Below are positions 33,478 to 40,833 of a stretch of 46,131 nucleotides of DNA, one piece after another; position 1 is the stretch's first letter, and each line of letters opens with the position of its first letter. Location: NCBI GenBank assembly GCA_030765185.1, contig JAVCDE010000027.1:1-46131 (forward strand), in the 5' to 3' direction. The stretch is from Candidatus Aceula meridiana (GTDB lineage: Bacteria; Omnitrophota; Gorgyraeia; Zapsychrales; Aceulaceae). A program made the translations under genes and the position numbers. The notes beneath the pieces were generated by a model. That model saw only the letters and a list, made by a program, of their open reading frames with translations. It was not told where the DNA came from and searched no databases.

Positions 33478-33909
33478 GTGTCTAGAGTCTACCTTGCATT
33501 AGGGTCAAACCTAGGTAACCGTCAAAAAAATATCCAGAGTGCAATCGAAAAACTTAGTGCTCGCGGCATTACAGTCAAGAAAATATCTACTGTTATCGAA
33601 ACCAAACCGGTCGGTGGCCCTCCCCAAGGAAAATTCTTAAATGCCGTCTTAAGGGCGGAAACATCTTACTCCTCCGATGAACTTCTTGCCATAACGCTTT
33701 CTATCGAAAAAAAACTTGGCCGTAAACGAACAATAAAGAATGGCCCAAGAACTATTGACATTGATATTCTTTTGTACGATAATCAAACCATTAATACCGA
33801 CGAGCTGATACTGCCGCATCCGCGCATGCTTGAGAGAGAATTTGTTATGAAGCCGCTTAAAGAGATATCGCCTGAGCTTGTCAAAGAACTCCAAGGAAAG
33901 AATTCGTGA
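33478..33909 (+). CDS. folK: 2-amino-4-hydroxy-6-hydroxymethyldihydropteridine pyrophosphokinase FolK
   Basis: A 143-residue kinase of folate synthesis that pyrophosphorylates the product of FolB. It starts V-Y-L-A-L-G-S-N-L-G-N-R and has K-P-V-G-G-P-P-Q-G-K-F-L-N and R-T-I-D-I-D-I-L-L-Y with the magnesium-binding aspartates. The L-P-H-P-R-M motif follows. The start is GTG at 33478; a small hairpin (33448-33467) ends next to the start region. It overlaps panC by four bases (GTGA). Confidence 0.95.
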   Translation: MSRVYLALGSNLGNRQKNIQSAIEKLSARGITVKKISTVIETKPVGGPPQGKFLNAVLRAETSYSSDELLAITLSIEKKLGRKRTIKNGPRTIDIDILLYDNQTINTDELILPHPRMLEREFVMKPLKEISPELVKELQGKNS

Positions 33910-34751
33910 AAATTATCCATTCCGTTAATCAGATGCAACGTTTTTCAAACGAGCAAAAGAAAAAAGGGAAGAGTATTGGCTTTGTCCCAACGATGGGATA
34001 CTTGCATGATGGGCATCTTTCCCTTGTTCGCAAATGCCGAAAAGAAAACGATGTTTGTGTCTTAAGTGTTTTTGTTAACCCCACACAGTTTGGCCCAAAT
34101 GAAGATTTTCAAAAATACCCTCGAGATAAAAAACATGATGAAGTGTTTGCAAAACGCGAAAAAATTGATATAATATTTTATCCGACGGAAAAAGAGATGT
34201 ACCCGTCGGGCTATTTGACATGCGTCACTATTGGACCAATCGCAAATCTTTTATGCGGAAAATCGCGGCCTGAACATTTTCAAGGTGTGGCAACAATTGT
34301 TGCAAAACTTATAAACTGCGTCTCACCGAAAGTAATGTACTTAGGGCAAAAAGATGCACAGCAAGCTCTTATTATCAAGCAGATGGTCCGCGATTTAAAG
34401 TATTCTACACGCATAAAGACTTTACCGATTATTCGAGAAAAAGACGGCTTAGCCTTAAGCTCACGCAATAAATATTTAAAAGCCGATGAGCGAATGCAGG
34501 CCACATGTCTTTATCGTTCTCTAAAAGAGGCAAGAAATCTTATACGCGCTGGTGAAAGAGGCCCAAGCAAAATTGCTAAAGCCATGCAAAAGATAATTCT
34601 TAGCAATCCATCGGCCAAGATTGATTACATCGAGTGCGTAAACGCAAATAATCTTGTACCTTTAAAAAGGCTACAGGGAAACATTTTAATTGTTTTAGCT
34701 GTTTTTGTCGGAAAAACCCGACTCATTGACAATATCACTGTCAACGTATGA
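33906..34751 (+). CDS. panC: Pantothenate synthetase PanC
   Basis: A 281-residue ligase joining pantoate and beta-alanine with ATP. It has the HIGH-like site V-P-T-M-G-Y-L-H-D-G-H-L-S-L, V-F-V-N-P-T-Q-F-G-P-N-E-D, G-Q-K-D-A-Q-Q and the KMSKS-like L-S-S-R-N-K-Y-L. The start is GTG. panB and panD are not in the window. Overlap with folK and nadX shows tight coupling of three vitamin/cofactor genes. Confidence 0.95.
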   Translation: MKIIHSVNQMQRFSNEQKKKGKSIGFVPTMGYLHDGHLSLVRKCRKENDVCVLSVFVNPTQFGPNEDFQKYPRDKKHDEVFAKREKIDIIFYPTEKEMYPSGYLTCVTIGPIANLLCGKSRPEHFQGVATIVAKLINCVSPKVMYLGQKDAQQALIIKQMVRDLKYSTRIKTLPIIREKDGLALSSRNKYLKADERMQATCLYRSLKEARNLIRAGERGPSKIAKAMQKIILSNPSAKIDYIECVNANNLVPLKRLQGNILIVLAVFVGKTRLIDNITVNV

Positions 34752-35578
34752 AACGAAAAACAAAAAAATTAAAAATTGGATTTATCGGATGTGGCGCTAT
34801 TGGCTCACGTCTTGCGAAAAGCGTTAAAGAAGAATTAAAAAGCTTCTGCAAAATTTCCGGCCTTTACGATGTTGCCTTTGAAAAGCCTCAAAAACTTATT
34901 AAAGGCCTCAAGCTTCCTAAGACCCTTATCAAGAAATCACTGCCTGACTTAATTCAATCCTGCGACTTTATTGTTGAGGCGATTGCCTCTAACGAAACGA
35001 CAACCATCATTCGTCAAGTTGTCCACGCCAAAAAAGGAATTTTAATTATGAGCGTTGGCAAAGTCCTTAATAGCCCGGGCGTGTTTAAACTTGCCAAAAA
35101 GAACCAAACAGTTATCCTTATTCCCTCTGGAGCTATTAGCGGATTAGACGTCATTAAATCTGTCGGCGCAAAAAATATTTCTAACATTACTCTAACCACC
35201 CGCAAGCCGCCTTCTGGACTAAGCCAATCAAATTATTTAACTAAAAAAGGAATTAACATCCATGCCCTTAAAGGGGAAGCTGTTATTTTTGATGGAAGCG
35301 TTGATCAAGCTGTTCGACTGTTTCCGCGCAATATTAATGTCGCAGCAACCATTGCTCTAGCGTCTGGCATTAAAGATAAAATTCGTATTCGTATTATCAC
35401 ATCGCCGAAGTTTAAAGTTAATTCTCACGAGATAGAAGTTTTTGGAAAATTTGGGCATCTCACAACACGCACAGATAATGTTGTTTGCCCGGACAATCCA
35501 AAAACAAGCTACTTAGCAGCCCTTTCGGCGGTTGAAACCCTGAAGCAATTCTTTAACCCTATTAAAATCGGTACATGA
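34748..35578 (+). CDS. nadX: L-aspartate dehydrogenase NadX-like
   Basis: A 276-residue protein of the aspartate dehydrogenase/homoserine dehydrogenase-like family. The Rossmann motif G-F-I-G-C-G-A-I-G-S-R-L is at the start, followed by I-P-S-G-A-I-S-G-L-D in the middle. The domain then continues with L-F-P-R-N-I-N-V-A-A-T-I-A-L-A-S-G and H-E-I-E-V-F-G-K-F-G. It would oxidise aspartate to iminoaspartate, the substrate of NadA, replacing the oxidase NadB. That gives the operon a third aspartate-consuming branch. Role in NAD synthesis is inferred; nadA and nadC are not visible. Confidence 0.85.
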   Translation: MKRKTKKLKIGFIGCGAIGSRLAKSVKEELKSFCKISGLYDVAFEKPQKLIKGLKLPKTLIKKSLPDLIQSCDFIVEAIASNETTTIIRQVVHAKKGILIMSVGKVLNSPGVFKLAKKNQTVILIPSGAISGLDVIKSVGAKNISNITLTTRKPPSGLSQSNYLTKKGINIHALKGEAVIFDGSVDQAVRLFPRNINVAATIALASGIKDKIRIRIITSPKFKVNSHEIEVFGKFGHLTTRTDNVVCPDNPKTSYLAALSAVETLKQFFNPIKIGT

Positions 35579-35588
35579 AAGGAGGTGA
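35578..35588 (+). promoter_or_regulatory. Exceptionally strong Shine-Dalgarno site
   Basis: AAAGGAGGTGA is complementary to nearly the whole anti-Shine-Dalgarno end of 16S rRNA, with ideal 7-base spacing to the ATG at 35596. It begins on the last base of the nadX stop codon. It predicts very high translation of the following small basic protein. Confidence 0.85.
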
Positions 35589-35595
35589 ATAAATT

Positions 35596-35979
35596 ATGGC
35601 CCAAAAAGTTACGAAAGTTGGTATCAAGAGAGAAAAAGGATACCTTTACTTCATCGACAAAGCTGGTGATATTTCCTGTGCTTTGATGGCTCGTGGCAAC
35701 AAAAAAGGTGGTAAGCCAAAGAAGGTTGCTAAAGTAGGAGTCGAAAAGAAATCAGGTTATCTCTATTTCGTCGATAAGCAAGGCGACGTTTCTTGTGCTA
35801 AGATGGTCCGCGGTGGAAAGAAAAAGAAGAAAAAAGCCGTTAAAAAAGTAGCCAAGAAGAAGGCAGCTAAGAAAAAGACAAAAAAGAAAGTTGTAAAAAA
35901 GAAGGTTGTAAAAAAGAACGCGGCAAAGAAAAAAGTAGCTAAGAAAAAAGTAGCTAAGAAGAAAGCAAAAAAGAAATAA
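35596..35979 (+). CDS. Lysine-rich, histone H1-like protein with two N-terminal repeats
   Basis: A 127-residue very basic protein in two parts. Residues 4-34 and 43-73 are two copies of one ~31-residue unit. Its pattern is K-V-x-K-V-G-(I/V), then G-Y-L-Y-F-(I/V)-D-K-x-G-D-(I/V)-S-C-A and x-M-x-R-G, with one cysteine each (C28, C67). Residues 75-127 are almost only Lys, Ala and Val in A-K-K-K-type repeats, like the tails of bacterial histone H1/HC1-type and SWIB-fusion proteins. It probably binds DNA or RNA through the tail. I do not recognise the repeat unit as a named domain; its alternating hydrophobic pattern suggests a small beta-hairpin. Very strong Shine-Dalgarno, and a strong terminator after it. 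Confidence 0.8.
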   Translation: MAQKVTKVGIKREKGYLYFIDKAGDISCALMARGNKKGGKPKKVAKVGVEKKSGYLYFVDKQGDVSCAKMVRGGKKKKKKAVKKVAKKKAAKKKTKKKVVKKKVVKKNAAKKKVAKKKVAKKKAKKK

Positions 35980-36003
35980 GCCGTTCTTCTTTTTAAAGTA
36001 AAT

Positions 36004-36042
36004 GAAAATAACCCCTACAAAATATTTGTAGGGGTTATTTTC
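36004..36042 (+). terminator. Intrinsic terminator ending the 16-gene operon
   Basis: GAAAATAACCCCTACAAA (36004-36021) pairs perfectly with the 18 bases at 36025-36042 around a three-base loop. A-rich and T-rich flanks on both sides make it usable in either direction. Confidence 0.92.
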
Positions 36043-36065
36043 CAGTACGTGTACAATATACCGAA

Positions 36066-38849
36066 ATGAAAAACAATAACATCATTATTCAAGGTGCTAA
36101 AGAGCACAATTTAAAAAATATTAGCTTAAAGATCCCCCGGGATAAACTTGTCGTGGTTACCGGTCTAAGCGGTTCAGGAAAATCATCCTTAGCCTTTGAT
36201 ACCATCTATGCAGAAGGGCAAAGGCGCTACGTTGAAAGCCTTTCGGCATATGCACGCCAATTTCTCGAGCAACTGCAAAAACCAAATGCTGAGCATATCG
36301 AGGGTTTGTCACCAACGATTTCTATTGAACAAAAAACCACTAGCCGCAACCCGCGCTCAACGGTTGCTACGCAGACCGAAATCTATGACTATCTCAGACT
36401 TCTGTTCGCGCGCGTTGGAACACCGCACTGTCCTCAGTGCGGCAAAACAATCGACCGCCAAACCATTGAAGAAATTGCCTCTCAAGTCCTTGCCATGAAG
36501 AAGGAAGAAAAAATAAATATTCTTGCGCCTCTTGTTAGAGGACGAAAAGGGGAATACCGCAACATTCAAGATCAAGTTGCCAAAGCCGGGTTTACGCGCC
36601 TACGCGCTGATGGAAAGATTTATAGCGTTGATGACTCTTTAAAACTAGACAAATATAAAATTCATCACATTGAAATTATTGTTGACCGACTAAGCATCAA
36701 GCCCACTATTAAAAAACGCTTAATTGATTCTTTAGAAACCGCGCTTAAAGTCGGAGACGGCCTTGTTATTGTTGCTGGCGAAAATCAAGAAAAAATATTT
36801 AGTGAGCGGTATGCCTGCATTAGCTGCGGAATCAACTTAATTGAAATCGAACCTCGCATTTTCTCCTTTAATTCACCTTATGGGGCATGTGAGCGTTGCA
36901 ACGGGCTGGGCACAAAGATGGAAATTGACCCCGGCATCCTTGTTCCCAACACATCAAAACCCTGGATCAACGCGGTTGCACCCTGGCAAAAAGGACGAAG
37001 AGGGTACATGATGTATTACCGAGCAGTTTTGCGTGAAATTTCTGAGCTTTATAATGTTGACACAGAGATTCCTTTTAAAAATTTAAAAAAAAGTTTTAGA
37101 CAAGTCATTCTTTACGGTTCCGGCGATGAAATCTGGGGAAGACAATTCGAAGGCGTTATCGCTTACCTTGAGCGAATGTTCCGGGAAACCGATAACGATT
37201 GGCTAAAGAGTGAAATTTCTAACTTTATGTCTGTTTCACCCTGTCCGCATTGTAAGGGTAAGAGACTTAAAAAAGAATCCTTAGCGGTTAAAATTTCGGA
37301 TAAAAATATTTCTGATATTGCCGAGATGTCTATCAAACAGTCTAGAGTGTTTTTCGAAAAATTAAAACTATCAAAAACCAAAAAACTTATTGCGGAGCAA
37401 ATTCTCAAAGAAATTATAAGGCGCCTAGATTTCTGCATTAATGTCGGCTTGGAATATTTAACACTGGATAGAAAAAGCGCCACGCTTTCCGGTGGAGAAG
37501 CAGAGCGTATCCGCCTGGCAACCCAGGTCGGCTCAGGACTCGTTGGCGTTGTTTATATTCTCGACGAACCAAGCATTGGCCTTCATCAAAAAGACAACAT
37601 GATGCTTTTAAAAACTTTAAAATCCTTACGCGACCTAGGCAACACATTAATTGTGGTTGAGCATGATGAGGCAACTATTCGCGCTGCAGACTTTATTATT
37701 GATTTAGGTCCCGGAGCCGGCGAACATGGAGGCGAAGTTGTTTTCGCAGGAGACATTAAAGGTCTTTTAAAATCTCGGCGATCGCTTACAGGACAATATC
37801 TCAGAGGACAGCTCACAATTCCTATCCCAAAAAAACGACGCGAAATTCAAAAAACAAAATTCTTAAAAATTATCGGCGCTCAAGAACATAATCTTAAAAA
37901 AATTAATGTTTCTTTTCCCTTGAAGACGTTTATATGTATTACCGGTGTCTCAGGCTCTGGAAAATCAACGCTAATTTCTGATATTTTACATAATGCTCTT
38001 GCACAAAAACTTTATCATTCTAAAGAAAAACCCGGGTTTCATACACGGATTGATGGTGCAGAGCACCTTGATAAAGTTATTGTTGTTGACCAGTCTCCTA
38101 TCGGACGCACACCGCGGTCAAACCCAGCCACTTATACAGGTGTCTTTAGCCATGTTCGAAATTTATTTAGCCAACTACCGGATGCTAAATTGCGCGGATA
38201 TAAACCAGGCCGTTTTAGTTTTAATGTCAAAGGCGGTAGATGTGAGGCCTGCCAAGGCGACGGAATTAAAAAAATTGAAATGCATTTCTTACCGGATGTT
38301 TATGTGGAATGTGAAATCTGCCATGGCGCACGTTTTACCGAACAAACATTAGCTGTCCGCTATAAAGGAATAAGCATCTCCGATGTTCTCAAAATGTCTG
38401 TTGAAGAAGCTCTCCGTTTATTCGAAAATATTCCTCGCATTACAAAAATCCTTAAAACCCTTGATGATGTTGGATTAGGATATGTCAAGCTTGGCCAACC
38501 CGCCACGACACTATCTGGAGGGGAGGCTCAGCGCGTAAAACTTGCCAGCGAGCTTTGCAAATACGCAACAGGAAAAACACTTTATATTTTAGACGAACCT
38601 ACAACCGGGCTTCATTTTGCAGATGTCGATAAACTTTTAAGCGTTCTTCAAAGGCTCGCAGACAAAGGAAACACGGTTATTGTTATCGAGCACAACCTTG
38701 AAGTTATTAAATCCTGCGATTATATTATTGATCTTGGACCGGAAGGCGGGGACAAGGGAGGAGAAGTTGTTTTTGCAGGCTCACCTGAAGAAATCATCAA
38801 AAATAAAAAATCCTACACAGGACTTTATTTAAAACCTTATTTACGATAA
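36066..38849 (+). CDS. uvrA: Excinuclease ABC subunit A (UvrA)
   Basis: A 927-residue DNA-damage recognition ATPase with two ABC modules. Walker A motifs are G-L-S-G-S-G-K-S-S near residue 33 and G-V-S-G-S-G-K-S-T near 630. The ABC signatures L-S-G-G-E-A-E-R and L-S-G-G-E-A-Q-R are each followed by I-L-D-E-P-(S/T)-(I/T)-G-L-H. Zinc-finger cysteines lie in C-P-Q-C-G, C-I-S-C-G with C-E-R-C-N-G, C-P-H-C-K-G, and C-E-A-C-Q-G-D with C-E-I-C-H-G. Length is typical. A possible -10, TACAAT (36052-36057), sits only 8 bases before the ATG and no Shine-Dalgarno is visible, so a leaderless or nearly leaderless mRNA is possible. Confidence 0.97.
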   Translation: MKNNNIIIQGAKEHNLKNISLKIPRDKLVVVTGLSGSGKSSLAFDTIYAEGQRRYVESLSAYARQFLEQLQKPNAEHIEGLSPTISIEQKTTSRNPRSTVATQTEIYDYLRLLFARVGTPHCPQCGKTIDRQTIEEIASQVLAMKKEEKINILAPLVRGRKGEYRNIQDQVAKAGFTRLRADGKIYSVDDSLKLDKYKIHHIEIIVDRLSIKPTIKKRLIDSLETALKVGDGLVIVAGENQEKIFSERYACISCGINLIEIEPRIFSFNSPYGACERCNGLGTKMEIDPGILVPNTSKPWINAVAPWQKGRRGYMMYYRAVLREISELYNVDTEIPFKNLKKSFRQVILYGSGDEIWGRQFEGVIAYLERMFRETDNDWLKSEISNFMSVSPCPHCKGKRLKKESLAVKISDKNISDIAEMSIKQSRVFFEKLKLSKTKKLIAEQILKEIIRRLDFCINVGLEYLTLDRKSATLSGGEAERIRLATQVGSGLVGVVYILDEPSIGLHQKDNMMLLKTLKSLRDLGNTLIVVEHDEATIRAADFIIDLGPGAGEHGGEVVFAGDIKGLLKSRRSLTGQYLRGQLTIPIPKKRREIQKTKFLKIIGAQEHNLKKINVSFPLKTFICITGVSGSGKSTLISDILHNALAQKLYHSKEKPGFHTRIDGAEHLDKVIVVDQSPIGRTPRSNPATYTGVFSHVRNLFSQLPDAKLRGYKPGRFSFNVKGGRCEACQGDGIKKIEMHFLPDVYVECEICHGARFTEQTLAVRYKGISISDVLKMSVEEALRLFENIPRITKILKTLDDVGLGYVKLGQPATTLSGGEAQRVKLASELCKYATGKTLYILDEPTTGLHFADVDKLLSVLQRLADKGNTVIVIEHNLEVIKSCDYIIDLGPEGGDKGGEVVFAGSPEEIIKNKKSYTGLYLKPYLR

Positions 38850-38858
38850 AGTAACTCT

Positions 38859-40706
38859 ATGCGATCTAAAGCTTCTATTTTTAATAATTCTCTCAAAATT
38901 ATTTTAACCGTACTCTTACTCATTTTTTTATTTAGCGCCTTTTATCGCCCAATCGAAACAGAAGATATCTGGTGGCATTTAAGCACAGGCCGATGGATTA
39001 CACAAAATCTCCAAGTTCCCCACTATGACCTTTTCTCATTTACAGAAAAACCGATCCCCTGGACGTTTACACAATGGCTTGGCAGCACTATTTATTATGG
39101 CGCTTACTCATTAGGTGGCCTTCTTGGCTTAAGAATATTCCGGCTATTCCTTTTTATGCTAATGATCGGCATATTCTTTTTTTACGCTTACCGTAAAATT
39201 CCCTACTATATGCTTCTTGCCCTTGTTTTTCTCTTAGCCCTGGGCTTAGCCGCGCGTGCCCTTTTAAGGCCACTTGCATTTAATTTTATTTTTATAGAAA
39301 TATTCTTAATTATTCTTTATTCATACAAAAAAGATCCAAAAACTAAAAAACTTCTTCTTCTTTTATTATGCGGCGCACTATGGTCTAATTTACATTTAGG
39401 AAGCTTTATTTATGGGTCTTTGCTAATTTCTATTTTTCTATTTTCTGAAATTTTATCTTTTTTTGATTCCATCTTAAAACATCAAAAAAAAATATCACAA
39501 TTTTTTTCTGAAAAGAAAATAAAAGAACTCCTGCTGCTTATTCCATTGTTTTGGCTTTCATTTACCTTTAGCCCTTATGGATGGGAGGCTACCCTTTATC
39601 CCTGGAAAGTCTTTCTTCTTCCAAAATTTATTAACTTTTATAAATTTAACAATCTTGTCGCAGAAATGCTTGCGCCAAACTATCTATTTACCTTGTCCGC
39701 ATACTGGTTTTATCTAACAGCAGGGTTAGCAATTATTTTTGTAAAGCTGAGGAAACAAAAAGATTTAACAGATATTTTTCTTCTTATTTTTGCGATATTT
39801 TTCTTTCTTTATTCAAATCGAGGAAGTGCTTTCTTTAGTATTATCAGTGTTTTTGTTATTACAAAGTGCGCTTCTGATATCTCACTTAAAACATCTTGGA
39901 GTCGTTACCGCTTTGCTCCAACAGCGAACTACGCGATTGCAGGATTCTTTTTACTTTTACTATTTATTCAAGGAAAATTTTATGTTGAAACAAATATCAC
40001 AAAAAAATTTGTCTTTGAGAAACGAGAGGAAAATTTTCTCCAATCACCTTATACGATTAACAATCCGCATAGGGCTGTTGACTTTCTGAAAAAGAATAAC
40101 ATTTCCGGAAAAATGTTTAACAACAGCGAGCTTGGCGGTTATGTTATTTGGTCAAGCTATCCGTTTATAAAACCTATGGTCGACGGCCGCCAGGTTCATC
40201 AAAAAATCTTTCAAGACTATTTGACCATAACCTTTAACTATGAAAACTTCTGGCAAAAGGGAGAAGAGGCTCATGGATATAAGATTGCTTTGCTTAACTT
40301 ACGTGGGTTGCAATTTGAAAAGATAGCAAAATATTTGAATTCACGCCCAGATTGGCAACTAGTTTTTATCGATGGCTTCTCGGTTGCTTTTGTGAAACGA
40401 GGATTCTTCAATCTTCCACAAGAAGCTGATCAATTTGAGTCACAATTAAAGGTGATTAATGCCACCGAAGAAGACTTTAAAAAACTTCAAAAAATTGCTT
40501 CTCGTAGAAAAAAAACCTCAGCATACGTCTTTTTTCCCCCGATATCCTTTGTTGACACAGTTGCTGAGTCAGCTATTTTACTAGAAATGGGCTATCAAGG
40601 TGCTGCGGTAAAGAGAATAATTGATGAAACAGATAAGCTTCAAAATACATTCCCTGTCCGCATGGCAGCTCAATTCATTTTGCTGGATGAATCGGTAAAA
40701 CAATAA
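38859..40706 (+). CDS. Large multi-pass membrane protein (GT-C glycosyltransferase-like)
   Basis: A 615-residue protein. After one membrane span there is an E-D-I-W-W-H-L-x-x-G motif near residue 32, and W-T-F-T-Q-W-L near residue 66. About ten more hydrophobic segments follow to residue ~370, then a soluble C-terminal domain of ~240 residues containing N-N-S-E-L-G-G-Y and D-G-R-Q. The acidic D/E-WWHL loop after the first helix and the soluble tail resemble uncharacterised membrane proteins related to GT-C transferases such as ArnT/PMT. It would act at the outer face of the inner membrane. It begins 9 bases after uvrA with no strong signal of its own. Function not established. Confidence 0.6.
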   Translation: MRSKASIFNNSLKIILTVLLLIFLFSAFYRPIETEDIWWHLSTGRWITQNLQVPHYDLFSFTEKPIPWTFTQWLGSTIYYGAYSLGGLLGLRIFRLFLFMLMIGIFFFYAYRKIPYYMLLALVFLLALGLAARALLRPLAFNFIFIEIFLIILYSYKKDPKTKKLLLLLLCGALWSNLHLGSFIYGSLLISIFLFSEILSFFDSILKHQKKISQFFSEKKIKELLLLIPLFWLSFTFSPYGWEATLYPWKVFLLPKFINFYKFNNLVAEMLAPNYLFTLSAYWFYLTAGLAIIFVKLRKQKDLTDIFLLIFAIFFFLYSNRGSAFFSIISVFVITKCASDISLKTSWSRYRFAPTANYAIAGFFLLLLFIQGKFYVETNITKKFVFEKREENFLQSPYTINNPHRAVDFLKKNNISGKMFNNSELGGYVIWSSYPFIKPMVDGRQVHQKIFQDYLTITFNYENFWQKGEEAHGYKIALLNLRGLQFEKIAKYLNSRPDWQLVFIDGFSVAFVKRGFFNLPQEADQFESQLKVINATEEDFKKLQKIASRRKKTSAYVFFPPISFVDTVAESAILLEMGYQGAAVKRIIDETDKLQNTFPVRMAAQFILLDESVKQ

Positions 40707-40799
40707 CTCGACACGAGTAGGTCCCATTAACCTTATCCATCCTGCTCCTTTTTTGACATTTCTAAAATCTACCTACTTCCATAAAACATCTCTGAAAAT

Positions 40800-40827
40800 T
40801 TGAAAAAAAATTAAAACTTGCTATAAT
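40800..40827 (+). promoter_or_regulatory. Promoter giving a leaderless mRNA for the TPR protein
   Basis: TTGAAA (40800-40805), 16 bases, perfect TATAAT (40822-40827). The ATG is at 40834, six bases after the -10, which is about where transcription should start. There is no Shine-Dalgarno in the six-base gap. A TTGACA at 40753-40758 lies further upstream but has no good -10 at normal spacing. Confidence 0.65.
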
Positions 40828-40833
40828 AGGCCC

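Noticed and set aside
35820-35976. Sequence slippage or assembly artefact in the AAGAAA-rich stretch
   Set aside because: The frame stays open, the codons for Lys alternate between AAA and AAG, and the gene has an ideal ribosome site, so it is a real lysine-rich tail.
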